Assembly: GCA_004764695.1 (NCBI GenBank)
Contig: SMSO01000031.1
Coordinates: 4,449,048 to 4,513,047, forward strand
Source: Schizochytrium sp. TIO01
Taxonomy: Eukaryota > Sar > Bigyra > Thraustochytrida > Thraustochytriidae
Direction of reading: 5' to 3'
DNA: 64,000 nucleotides
The position numbers and the translations under genes are program-made. Shown piece after piece: positions 9,810-20,157 of this stretch (the stretch's first letter is position 1; every line of letters starts with the position of its first letter). The notes beneath the pieces are model-generated. The model was given only the letters and a program-made list of their open reading frames with translations. It made no database searches and was not told where the DNA came from.

Positions 9810-12293
9810 ATGGCACTCAGCGAGAAGAATGATTATGATTCGGAGCAACAATTGCTGCAGATTGGTCATCCTAAATCACAGCCATCCCGAAAGTCGTGTC
9901 AGACAGGAAAACTTCTTACTCTCGTTTTTTTCATCTGTTCTCTTGCCATGGTGACAATATCATTAATTTTGCCACGAGGCTCACCCAGGCAAACCATTGA
10001 CCAGAGTGATATGGCAAGAAGCAAAAGCTCGGCTAACCTTGATGAAGATTTGGTCAATCTTGTTGATATTACGACAGGGAGTGGTCCCGCGCGTTTTGAT
10101 TTCAGTCGAGGTAATACTCTACCTTTGATTGCCTTGCCCCATGCAATGACTCATTGGGCAGTGCAGACACTGCCGAGCTCTGATCTTTCGAGCAAATGGT
10201 TCTTTGATCCAAGTGAGGTTAAGTTCGGAGGTGTTCGCTGTACACACCAGCCATCGCCCTGGATTGGCGATTACGGGCAATTTATTATTGCTGCAGGAAT
10301 TGACGAGCTGGGATCTGCAGTTTATGATCGTGTGAAAGGAGCAACCATGAAGCCGCATCTTTTAAACACAACATTCCTTAATATGTGTTCTTATGACGGT
10401 TGTGTTCGTATGGAGTTTGCCCCAAGCGAACATGGCGGTATTTTGCGTGTCCGCTTCCCTCCGTCTCTCGGAAAGTACCGCCAACATTTAACAATTCAGT
10501 TGAGCAAAGGTAGCATCAACACAACAATATCTAGTACACATAGCTTGAGAGAATCTAATGAGCAGGAGCCTCTACTAGGAAACCCGAGAGTCGACCCCTC
10601 ATACAATTCCTATTTCGTAGCAGGCTTTTCGACCGCAAATGCAGGAGGGGTTGTTTCTTCAAAGAACTTCAAGCATCACTTTGTACATGCAATTCGCTTT
10701 CTAGGAGGTGGAGCCCAGGGCCTTTCCGTTGATACAGATATCCAGTGCATAACAAGTTGCTCCGCAACTTTGTCATGGAACAATACAAATTTGGATAAGG
10801 AAGTTATTGTGGAAATGCGAATCGGAACATCTTTCATCAGTCAGAGTCAGGCTGAGCTCGCTTTGCATCAGGAAATTGCAAATTTTACTCTCGAAGAGGT
10901 AAGCAAACGTGCTCAGCATGCTTGGAACTTACTTTTGAGCCGCGTGCGCGTTCGCGGCGAAGCAAAATCATCTGTACATGATCAACTCACTGCCAAAAGG
11001 ATGTTGTATACAAATCTTTATCGAGCACTCCTGTTTCCACGGTACTTTGCAGAAATAGATGCCTCAAATGAGACTGTTCACTACTCCCCTTTCTCTGCTG
11101 ATGGAAGTATCCGACCCGGTGCTGTAATGGTTGATAGTGGCTTTTGGGATGCTTACAGAACAGTATATCCCATGCTTCATCTTTTCTATCCTGACATTGC
11201 GGAGAGAATTTTGAAAGCGTATGTGAATAGCTTGGATGAATCTGGTGGACGAATTGTGCAATGGGCTTCCCCGGGGCCAAGAGACTCAATGGTAGGCACT
11301 ATGAGCGATGTCACTCTTGCAGAAGGCATTGTGAAGGGTGCATTGAAAGACGAAGATGCCAAAAAGGCATATGCAAGTTTACTTATGAGCGCTTTTAACA
11401 AAAATGGAAGTAACTCTCGTGCATTTTTAGATGAGTACACAGAACTTGGTTATATCCCTCAGCACACTGCGCTCACATTAAATTATAAACTTGCAGACTT
11501 CTCAATCGCTCAAGCTGCAGTTTCCATGAATGACACAGACACAGCTGATCAGCTTTTGAGGCGTTCTCAAGATTGGCTCAGACTATTTGATAACGAAACA
11601 AGATTCTTCAGAGCCCCAGGAGGTGATGGAGCCTTTCCAAGTAATTTTGATCCTTTCCTCTGGGATTTGGAGGATACAACAGAGGGATCTTTCTGGCACT
11701 ATAGATTCTACGTCCCTCATGACGGCGCGCGCCTTCGAACTGTACACGCTGCTTTAGGTGGCGAGGGGAGCCTGTGTGCTGCACTTCGCTCTGTCTTCAC
11801 CACACCACCAGCGTTTCATATGCGCAACGTCATCCACGAAGCGGTCGAATTTGCGTCAAATTGTGTGGGGCAGTATGCCCAAAACAATCAGCCAGCGCAC
11901 CACATGCTATACATGTTCGCACACAGTGAATGCCCCTTGGATGGACAAAACTGGATTGCCTATACGCTTGACCATCAGTACTCTATGGATGGATACTCAG
12001 GTGACGAAGATAATGGGGAAATGGCAAGTTGGTATCTTCTATCCTCTATAGGGTTGTATGCATTGAACCCGAGTAGCGGTACTTATCAGGTTGGAACAGG
12101 TCCTGTCTTTGAGCAAGTTGAAATCACGCGTCCTATTGGATATGGCGATACTCTTCGTATTTCACGACCTTCCAAAGCTGAAGCACCGTATCGTTGGATT
12201 TCGTTCAATGACTATGATTATGATCTTAGCAACGACGTTGTCCAAATTCATTATCATGATTTGCTCAAAGGTGGTCATATTCTATTCTCATAA
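9810..12293 (+). CDS. GH92 alpha-1,2-mannosidase, type II membrane anchored
   Basis: An 827-residue glycoside hydrolase of family GH92, which comprises calcium-dependent exo-acting alpha-mannosidases. A short cytoplasmic tail precedes a hydrophobic anchor at residues about 33-53 (LLTLVFFICSLAMVTISLIL), which implies a lumenal catalytic domain, probably Golgi or secretory. Family landmarks are an N-terminal beta-domain with SRGNTLPLIALPHAM, the (alpha/alpha)6 barrel region with VDSGFWDAYRTVYP, the acid-loop motif EGSFWHYRFYVPHD (about 624-638), and GDEDNGEMASWY (about 731-742), equivalent to the GNEDxGQMSAWY calcium/catalytic signature. Length is usual for the family (700-800) plus the anchor. 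N-glycan trimming or mannan turnover is the likely role. GH92 is abundant in Bacteroidetes and patchy in eukaryotes, so transfer in the past is possible. The gene converges with the polyQ gene downstream. Confidence 0.93.
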   Translation: MALSEKNDYDSEQQLLQIGHPKSQPSRKSCQTGKLLTLVFFICSLAMVTISLILPRGSPRQTIDQSDMARSKSSANLDEDLVNLVDITTGSGPARFDFSRGNTLPLIALPHAMTHWAVQTLPSSDLSSKWFFDPSEVKFGGVRCTHQPSPWIGDYGQFIIAAGIDELGSAVYDRVKGATMKPHLLNTTFLNMCSYDGCVRMEFAPSEHGGILRVRFPPSLGKYRQHLTIQLSKGSINTTISSTHSLRESNEQEPLLGNPRVDPSYNSYFVAGFSTANAGGVVSSKNFKHHFVHAIRFLGGGAQGLSVDTDIQCITSCSATLSWNNTNLDKEVIVEMRIGTSFISQSQAELALHQEIANFTLEEVSKRAQHAWNLLLSRVRVRGEAKSSVHDQLTAKRMLYTNLYRALLFPRYFAEIDASNETVHYSPFSADGSIRPGAVMVDSGFWDAYRTVYPMLHLFYPDIAERILKAYVNSLDESGGRIVQWASPGPRDSMVGTMSDVTLAEGIVKGALKDEDAKKAYASLLMSAFNKNGSNSRAFLDEYTELGYIPQHTALTLNYKLADFSIAQAAVSMNDTDTADQLLRRSQDWLRLFDNETRFFRAPGGDGAFPSNFDPFLWDLEDTTEGSFWHYRFYVPHDGARLRTVHAALGGEGSLCAALRSVFTTPPAFHMRNVIHEAVEFASNCVGQYAQNNQPAHHMLYMFAHSECPLDGQNWIAYTLDHQYSMDGYSGDEDNGEMASWYLLSSIGLYALNPSSGTYQVGTGPVFEQVEITRPIGYGDTLRISRPSKAEAPYRWISFNDYDYDLSNDVVQIHYHDLLKGGHILFS

Positions 12294-12809
12294 TATAATA
12301 AACTCATGTTGAATTAGGACAGAACACGGTCTTCAGCATAAATGTTAGGAGCTTAAATTGTTGCCTGCGAAGTGCAACAGTAGAAACAAGTGCAAAAACA
12401 AGAGGACTATGATATAATGCTCGTAAATAATAGTAGTCTTATTATGTTTCTGTCAAATTAGGTTTGATGATATATTGAAAAGATGATAATCCAAGAAGGG
12501 GGTAATGCAAAGCTTCAAAAACGAAAAGAGAATGACATAATATGAGTGTAGTTGACAACAACATTTGAGCATGGTTTTCGTTTTGTTGCAAAGAGGACAC
12601 GTGGACGTTCATAAATGAACGACGAAAGATCTTACTGCCGGGGTGATCAGGAATTTTCCATAGTTAGGAGTTCCAAAACTTCAGAAGAGTGCTAGTTCTA
12701 TACGGGAATTTTATCTCCTATCTTAGTTTCTAAAGATTCTAGAAGGAAAGCTCTGCTGAAGACTTGGGTGAAGTGTAGAACGATTAATGTCTGGCACGAG
12801 AGCGCCAAG
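12294..12809. other. Convergent spacer
   Basis: This is 516 bases of AT-rich sequence between two 3' ends. It starts with AATAAA a few bases after the GH92 stop. No gene is seen. Confidence 0.55.
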
Positions 12810-12822
12810 TTATCGAAGTTTA

Positions 12823-12858
<36 letters not shown>

Positions 12859-14033
12859 ATTTGGACATTGTGAACATGCAACTCAATGTTGCGATTTTGT
12901 TCCCTTAACAGGGCGAGCTCCAAAAGAGCTTTGTTGGACTGGAGCATTCGCAGTTCCTCAAGCTCTTGACGTTTCTTTTCATTAAATGCAGAAATAAGGA
13001 GTAACAGGGTCTCAGCGCGAGAGGGGTTTTCTGCCATAAGTTTCCGAGCGATGTCTTCAGTTAGCTCACTAGCAATCCCTCCACCCAAAGAGAGACCGCC
13101 TTGACCCATGCTGGGGCTCGAATCTTTGCTACCCTGAGAAGAAGAAGAAAACATGCTGTTTGGTACACTGTTTCCAGAAGTATTGCTTGGTTTATTGCTT
13201 GAACTTGAGCTGCGGTTGTTGTTGTTGTTGTTGTTGTTGTTGTTACTGTTGTTATTTCCCGTATTGCTAGACACATTACCGGTAACGCTGTTGTTGCTAC
13301 CATTGTTCTTGTTGCCTTCGGTGGCCTTAGGGCCACTGGATGCACCTCCGTTGAACGGCCTACCACTTGAAGCAGTACGGCCACCAAGTCCACCCTGTGT
13401 CGAGTCCTGTTGCTGCCGGCCTTGCTGAGACTGTTGGTGTTCCTGATGCTGCTGCAAGATCTGTTGTAGCAAGAATTGTTGGCGCTGGTCCATATTTGCT
13501 TGTTGTGGGTTCAAGTTCATAATCTGACTCAAACTTTGCTGGAGGTTGGCAAACTCATCACCACCCCCCATCGAAGATTGTTGGACCTTTTGTTGTTGTT
13601 GTTTAGCAGGTTGTTGTTGTTGTTGTTGTTGTTGCTGCTGCTGCTGCTGCTGCAGTTGCTGAAGAATTGCAGCTTGCTCATGAATCGGCGCACCTTGGGC
13701 TTTCCTCATTTGCTCCTGCATAAGCAAATATTGACGGACTTCCATTTCACTCATCTGCTGGAGTTGAGCAGGGCTAAGATGCAGTGATTGTTGTTGTTGT
13801 TGTTGTTGCTGCTGCTGCTGCTGCTGTTGCTTTTGTTGCTGAATGACCTGTTGCAGTTGGAGTTGCATTGACTGATACATATTAACAAGGTTTTCAATAT
13901 CGTTTCTGGGAAGAGAGTTACCCTGCTGGGTCAAGATCGCTTCGATCATTGATATTTTATCCTCGAGCTCCATTTGAAGCTTTGCCAATTGCAATTGGTG
14001 TGCGTTCGAGTTCCCTCCCTGTTGTTGTTGTTG

Positions 14034-14075
<42 letters not shown>

Positions 14076-15396
14076 TTGTTGGGACTCAAGTACCTGACGC
14101 TGCATTTGAATATCATCAGCAGTCCGACTCTGGTGCAAAAGCGTGAGCATATCCATTCGGGTCTGCTCGAGATACTCGTACAAAGCCTTCTTAATAGGGG
14201 GAAAGGATCCATATTGAATGCCACCATCCCGGATTTTCTCGAACTCCGTAATGAGTTGGCGAAATGTTTTTTGCACTTCTTTGGCCGTCAGCTGCTCTGC
14301 GTCAGCTCCGCTAAAAATTTCATTTTTTAGAAGACTCTCTGAGATCTTTTGCCAGACAGCCTTGTCCAGGTAAGGCTTCTGAAAGCATGTTTCTTTTGCA
14401 AGGAGAAGTTGACGATCTTCAGTCCACAACGTCTCATTAGGCTTTTGGGAGCCTGTGGACGACCCACCCTGGGAAACGCTTTGGCGCTTGAGCGGGTTTG
14501 CCGAGGACTCAGGAGCCTCGCCCATTTTACGCTTTTTGCTATCTGAATCTGATGAGACAGAGGCCGAGGATGGTGCGTTAAAGTTTCCGGCCTGTTCAAT
14601 AAGTGCGATTGCGCGCTCTTGCGGTGCAAGTTTGGCCATGCTCTTGGGCATCATTTTATCCGTGGCTTCTCCAACCTTGTTCCCCAATTGATGAAACACT
14701 TCTCCAAATGAGGGCACAGCACCTGTAGTGTTAAACATCTGCCGGGAAGGGGCTAGGTGACTTAGACTTCGGTCCTCCACTTTCCTTTTTCATTGCAGTT
14801 CCTTTATCGCCACCACGAAGAGCATTTCCAAGTGCACTCAAAGCACTTTGTGAATCGTCCTTAACAGTTTGTCCTAGCTTCACAGCCGCAGTACTAGCGG
14901 TCTTAGATGCCATGTTACCTGCACCGCGACCCTTCGCATTGGGGCCGCCGGGGGTTGATTTGTTCTTTTGCGATTTGGCCGCAGCTTTGCTATCTTCCTC
15001 GTCATCGTTGTCGTCTTCATCCTGGTAGTCTTCATCATCTGCATCGTCATCGTTTACATCCTCATCATCATCCATATCATCATCCTCATCAGCAGTGCTA
15101 CTCTTCTGCGCAGCGTGAGCCTTACTGGTGATCTTATTATTCTTTTGGTCTCCCGCAGAATTGTCTTTCTTGCCGTCTCCAGCTATAGCTTGTTTTCCCT
15201 TAGCTTGCAAAAGTGCAGCTTGAGCGACATGGGCCAGTGCTGACGAGGCTGCTGTTGTGGGTCCAGACGATCCTGGAGTTGAAATCGAAGCAGGATTTGT
15301 AGCATTTGTGGAGGCCACGTTTGCGTCCTTTTTAATAGGTTCCTTATTGACGCCTTTATCTTCCGACTTAACGGCGTTAGCCGCGTTTTCCACCAT
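12810..15396 (-). CDS. PolyQ/polyN nuclear protein with SANT-like domain (frame interrupted once)
   Basis: Two adjoining open frames most likely form one gene. The upstream part (ATG 15396, stop 14731) encodes an Ala/Ser/Lys-rich N terminus with a long Asp/Glu block and a basic KSKSPSP tail. The downstream part (first ATG 14738, stop at 12810) encodes a SANT/Myb-like domain (ETLWTEDRQLLLAKETCFQKPY... with KEVQKTFRQLITEFEK), then four glutamine tracts, an asparagine tract, a Ser-rich region and a C-terminal helix ending in polyQ. Removing one base from the G run at 14749-14752 joins them into about 861 residues with a smooth junction (SPSPSRQMFN). A short intron could also do it, but no strong GT-AG pair fits. 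Such proteins are usually transcriptional coregulators; that role is inferred. Earlier in-frame starts at 15429 and 14780 are GTG, so I did not use them. Confidence 0.75.
12823..12858 (-). repeat. CAG repeat (C-terminal polyQ)
   Basis: A CTG run on the plus strand, read as CAG on the coding strand, encodes the C-terminal glutamine tract just before the protein end. It is a nearly pure trinucleotide microsatellite, likely variable in length. Confidence 0.9.
13216..13256 (-). repeat. AAC/AAT repeat (polyN)
   Basis: A GTT run on the plus strand encodes about a dozen asparagines in the SANT-like protein. The tract is flanked by Ser/Asn-rich low complexity. Confidence 0.85.
13609..14073 (-). repeat. 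Three CAG-then-CAA polyQ tracts
   Basis: Three glutamine tracts lie near 13609-13653, 13789-13830 and 14021-14073. On the coding strand each starts as a block of CAG codons and continues as a block of CAA codons. The codons are segregated rather than mixed, which suggests slippage of two adjacent pure blocks. The same order recurs in all three. Confidence 0.85.
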
Positions 15397-16139
15397 TGTC
15401 TTCGCCTCAGATGTCAAACAAAGATGCACTCAGAGATAAAAAAACAAAGCCTTATGTTTACCAAGATATTGCAATAGGTATATATGTATATACCCACTTT
15501 GAGCAACCTAGATTCACAACTTCTGTCCTCGCTTCGAAAGTGCCCAATCTCCACAGGTTTTTTTTGTTTTTTGTTTTTTAATGTATGAGTATTCTCAGAG
15601 CAAACTTGACGTTCTCCACCAAACAAGAAATGAGATAATGCCAGTATGTCCTTGGCCCCACACTATAGAAGGTGTTGTCCAAAGTATGCAAAGATGATCA
15701 ATCCTTGATGGATTTTCCCTCTTTTCAACCCAACTTGAGACAACTCAAAACTCAACGCAACGCTAAAGCGAATTCAAGAGCGAGCGGCCAGTAATATAGC
15801 AATCAAGACCCAGCTAAGACCTTCAAATCGGAAGGTCTTCCCGTCAATGCGCCTGCGCTTTATCGCAGCAGCGATGGCGTCGTAAGCGTATGAAAACGCG
15901 TGCAAGGATCGAAAGCGATAAACGAGCGAACGAGCGCACGAATGGATGGATGGACGGATCCAAGGACGACTGTCTCACGCGGCAAGCAGTGGGGAAACCG
16001 GCGACCGCTCGGGTTCTATCCCTGCGTGTCTATCTCGCGGCCCGCCCGCGTACGGGCTCGGCAGCAGCGGCGGCGGCAGCGGCTCCTGCGGCTCCTGCGC
16101 GAGTCACTATCACGAGGATGGATTGCATTTGCATGCACG

Positions 16140-17060
16140 GCAAATCTATATTTCACTCACTCTTTTCTTTCTCTCTTTCACACAACTCGTTAAAATATTC
16201 TCTTTTTTCCCCTGTTTCCTCCATTTATTATTTAATTAATACCCTTCACATGCTATTCAAGAATCAATTATATTTTCTTTTCTTTTTAACTTTCAAAAAC
16301 AATCTATTCTTTTATTTGAATTTTCAATCTTAACATGTATAGCTAGCTAGCTATATATGACTAAAAAGCAGTACATCCTTATCAGGTACTTATTCTTCGT
16401 TTCCTGCGTTATTTATTTCCCTTCCTCTCTGCTCCTCTCCTCTCCTCTGGGCGTTCTCTCTCTCTTCCCCCTCCCTTCTCCACTGGCCCTTCAATCCTTT
16501 TAACCTCCTCTCTTCCGCCCACTTTCTCCCTTTCTTAGCTTCTTCCCTACCCTTCCTTTTCTCCTCCCTCTCTCATCCCCACTGCCTCTAAAGGCCTTCC
16601 CCTCTGTCTCCGTCTGTCCATTCTTCCTCTTTTCCTCCTTCCTGCTTCCATTCCAGGTTTTGTAACTACTGCCTCACCGCTACTGCCTCCCTACTTTATT
16701 GCCTAGCAGTCAATACTTACTTCTTTCGCACTTCTCCTCAGTCTAGACTACCTACTGCACAGCTACCGTAGTTGCACTTAGCACTTTCTACTGTACTCCT
16801 AGCAGACCTGCTTCCTTGCTTTCTTCTCACCTTCCGCCGTTCTCCTTTCTCTTTCACTTTCTCTCCCCTTTCTCTCTTTCTCTCTTTCTCTCCTTCACTC
16901 ATTCATTCATTCATTCATTCATTCATTCATTCATTCTTTCATTCATTGTTTCTTTCTTTCATTCATTCATTCTTTCTTTCATTCATTGTTTCTTTCTTTC
17001 TTTCTTTCTTTCATTCATTCATTCATTCCTTCCTTCCTGTCGCCGTCTATCTATCTAACG
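16140..17060 (+). repeat. Long pyrimidine-rich tract with ATTC/TTTC microsatellites
   Basis: Over roughly 900 bases the plus strand is strongly C/T-rich. It includes CTCT and CCTCTC runs (about 16430-16640) and ATTC and TTTC tetranucleotide arrays (16861-17037). It lies upstream of the minus-strand polyQ gene, so that gene's sense strand is GA-rich there. Overlapping open frames rich in Ser, Phe and His are a by-product of the repeat. Confidence 0.85.
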
Positions 17061-17287
17061 CCTAAGGACTCCTACTTGGGTCCTGATTTTGATGAACAGC
17101 AAGCACCTTTGAAAAGAATAGGAACGGGGCTCTCCAAGCTCAGACCGCTTCGGCCCAGAAAGGAAAGGAAAGGCTTCGATAGATGGCTCTGACCCATCTT
17201 CTGAGCAGATCTCGGGCCATTTCCGCAAGAGCTTGTGCGCATAAATACGCCTTCCGAGTCCTGCGCCCGAATGAAATCAATCACTCA

Positions 17288-17326
17288 GAGATGAGATGAG
17301 ATGAGATGAGATGAGGAGATGAGATT
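17288..17326 (+). repeat. GAGAT pentanucleotide repeat
   Basis: Tandem GAGAT units with one interruption. This is a microsatellite in the gene-poor island. Confidence 0.9.
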
Positions 17327-17415
17327 GAAAGTACCTTCTGCTATGGTAGTACCTAGGCGCTAGTAGACACTAGTAGGCGGCTAGTGTAACAGATGGGAGG
17401 AGGGAAAAAAGGGAG

Positions 17416-17551
17416 GAAACAAACAAACAAACAAACAAATTGAGGATAGTCTCGAATGATTTATTTCCCTGTGTTTCTAAACACTTAAACCCTAGGACCT
17501 ATTAGAGGTATAGATAGATAGATAGATAGAGATAGATAGATAGATAGATAT
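17416..17551 (+). repeat. AAAC and GATA microsatellites
   Basis: A short AAAC array (about 17416-17439) and an interrupted GATA array (17510-17551) lie about 70 bases apart. Confidence 0.9.
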
Positions 17552-17745
17552 ACACTTACAGTCCTAGTCCAAGATTTTCTGAACTAACTGTATAGGCACC
17601 ATGGTAGAAACTTGAAATAAACCTGTTAAACCTGTTTTGTACGATAACTGCATACACACGTACAAGCACACCACATTGGTAGTTGCACCAAGGAAAATAA
17701 GTGACCACTGGCTGGCTACGTACCACTAGTGTTTTATTCTTCTTA

Positions 17746-18045
17746 TTTGTTTGTTTGTTTGTTTGTTTGTTTGTTTGTTTGTTTGTTTGTTTGTTTGTTT
17801 GTTTGTTTGTTTGTTTGTTTGTTTGTTTGTTTGTTTGTTTGTTTGTTTGTTTGTTTGTTTGTTTGTTTGTTTGTTTGTTTGTTTGTTTGTTTGTTTGTTT
17901 GTTTGTTTGTTTGTTTGTTTGTTTGTTTGTTTGTTTGTTTGTTTGTTTGTTTGTTTGTTTGTTTGTTTGTTTGTTTGTTTGTTTGTTTGTTTGTTTGTTT
18001 GTTTGTTTGTTTGTTTGTTTGTTTGTTTGTTTGTTTGTTTGTTTT
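17746..18045 (+). repeat. Perfect GTTT tetranucleotide array, about 75 units
   Basis: About 300 bases of uninterrupted GTTT repeat. As 4 and 3 are coprime, the array has a 12-base coding period, so all three plus frames stay open and read Cys-Leu-Phe-Val over and over. These frames are not genes. Confidence 0.97.
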
Positions 18046-18200
18046 TCTTATTATGATGATACTTAAAAAACTTGACGTATATTCACTTTAATTAAAACTT
18101 ATAAATCCTTTCATGATAAAATAACAAGATTGAAGAAGCTGTACAGAGCGCGGCAGGTCCCGCATTGTAGTACCTGCTGGTGCCTAGTCATAGATTTTCA

Positions 18201-18254
18201 ACTGACTCGCTGACTGACTCACTGACTCACTGACTGACTGACTCACTGACTGAT
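18201..18254 (+). repeat. GACT-type tetranucleotide repeat
   Basis: Units of CTGA/CTCA repeat for about 50 bases with a few substitutions. Confidence 0.85.
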
Positions 18255-18536
18255 TAAGTGCGAGCAATGGCTGACCGAGCGATGGTCTCTTCTCTTCTCG
18301 AAGTCCCCGTGTCCTCGATTGGCCCGGCCATCTCAGCCTGAGCCTGATTTATTTCTGGCACTCGCTGGTTCGCGTATCCTTGAAAGCTCGATAGGCCCTT
18401 TCTTTGAGCCATTTTGTTTTTGAGATTTTGAACTTTGAGCAACGCAGACACAGAAAGAGAGAGAGAGAAAGAGAGAGATTAGTCGCGAACGTATCTATGA
18501 TGCGAGCAGAACGGCACAAGGGAAGCCAGCGAATGA

Positions 18537-18613
18537 GCGAATGAATGAATGCATGCATGCATGCATACATGTGTGATGGATGGACGGGCGGGCGGATGGG
18601 CGGGCGGGCGGTC
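18537..18613 (+). repeat. GAAT/GCAT and GGGC tetranucleotide repeats
   Basis: GAAT units change into GCAT units and then, after a short gap, into GGGC units. The stretch looks like successive decay and re-expansion of 4-bp repeats. Confidence 0.8.
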
Positions 18614-19224
18614 CCTTTATCCACTCGCTCGTCCTCGCTCTCTCCAGTGCGTTCCTTCGGGCTCAGGCTTCGAGCTGATCAGCCGTCGCGAAGTCCTTGA
18701 ACTCGAACTTCGCGACCGTCGATTTCTTATTTCTTATTGAGAAACACGATCAATCACCAAAAACACCAATCAACACCTTTCCATCTGTTCTGTTCCGTTA
18801 TGGTAGTAGTCCGCTACTCACTCAGTAGGTAGCGTTCCACAAGGAAAGATAGATGATCGCCATTGTATTGTATTGCATTGACGAGCACTACGTCTAAGAA
18901 AGAAAGAGGTCAATCAATCTTCTTTCTTTTTCTGCTATCAAAAAATAGTTAGGTTTTCAAAACTTTGGGTTTGTCTTTAAAGTCAACCAACAAAATGGTT
19001 TCTTACTCACAACTCGCTCTTCTTCCAGCTGAGTGGTCGATCAGGTACCACTGGAATCCGCCCGCCTCCTAGGCTTTGGCCTATCTGGGGAGTAGCCCAC
19101 CTCGCTCGCCGTGCACTCTTTAACGCACTTCCTTACTCTCTCAGGTCTCAGTCTCTCTCTCTCTCTTTGACTCTTTTCTTCTGCTTCTTCTTCTTTCTGT
19201 GATGATCTGTCTCATTCCTTCTCA

Positions 19225-19276
19225 GAGATAGATAGATAGATAGATAGAGAGAGAGAGTGAGTGAGTGAGTGAGTGA
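19225..19276 (+). repeat. GATA, GAGA and GAGT repeats
   Basis: A GATA array grades into GAGA and then GAGT units. It is a compound microsatellite. Confidence 0.85.
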
Positions 19277-19351
19277 CCCATTTGAGTTAGTTAGTCAGTG
19301 AGTCAGTCAGTTCTTCAAGTTCGAGCTCTGCTTTCGATGGCACAGATCACT

Positions 19352-19440
19352 TCATCCATCCACCCACCCACCCATGCATGAATGAATGAATGAATGAATG
19401 AATGAGTGAGTGAATCGATGAATCGATCGATCAATCGCCA
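19352..19440 (+). repeat. Compound ATCC/ACCC/GAAT/GAGT/ATCG repeat
   Basis: Five 4-bp units follow one another within 90 bases. This is the clearest example of stepwise unit change in the window. Confidence 0.8.
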
Positions 19441-19796
19441 CTGTCATGGTTTCTTTCCTCGAAGCCGCAGCCAAACTTTGAGCAAGAACTTGAACTTCGT
19501 TCGCTCACCAGTCCAGCATGATAGCGGCGCTCCTAGTGGGTGCCTAGGCAGCAGTAGCGACGCCTCGCCGAGTTTGTCATTTTGGCCAAGAGCGAGAACT
19601 GATTATCTATCGCAGCTCCGACTGTGAATGGAGTTGAGGCAGCTCTTCATTGTTCCTGTAGTCTGCCTGGTGAAGATCTTAACTCGGCGGGCGGGCGAGC
19701 GAGCGGGCGTGAGCGTGAGCGTGTTCCTCGAAAACCATCGTTGAACTTAGACCTGAAGATGTACTTGAAGACGGACTTGAAGATGGATGAGCGAGC

Positions 19797-19894
19797 TTGA
19801 AGAACCAACTACCAACCAACAAACAAACAAACCAACCAACAACAAACCAACAAACAAACCAACAACCCACCAGCCAACCAGCCAACCAACCGCC
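19797..19894 (+). repeat. CCAA/ACAA repeat
   Basis: Interspersed CCAA and ACAA units run for about 90 bases. The reverse strand gives the Trp/Leu/Val/Gly-rich spurious frame. Confidence 0.8.
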
Positions 19895-20129
19895 GCTGGC
19901 CTGAGCACCGCCTCTCACGGCGCCATTGGCAGCGCAGCATCAAGTGCCTACGCTGGTGAGGCCGCTGGCGCTCGCCATTATGCATGGACTGGCCCTAGGA
20001 TGACCTCTTGAGCTTCGAAGAAGAGTTTGCTTTCAAGAATTAGGAATTCCAAAGCCACTCTTGTTTGCTATTTACCTTGGCCAGAATGTGCAGAGAGAGA
20101 ATCCAATCCTTCCGCACCGTCTACGCCCG

Positions 20130-20157
20130 CAGACTCGCAGACTCGCAGACTCGCAGG
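20130..20157 (+). repeat. 8-bp tandem repeat GCAGACTC
   Basis: About three and a half copies of an 8-bp unit. Confidence 0.8.

Noticed and set aside
16772-17065. Ser/Phe/His-rich open frames in the pyrimidine tract
   Set aside because: They arise from ATTC/TTTC repeats and have no non-repeat content.
17701-18091. Three overlapping open frames of 100-120 codons encoding repeated Cys-Leu-Phe-Val
   Set aside because: They are translations of a perfect GTTT array in three frames and are not evidence for a protein.
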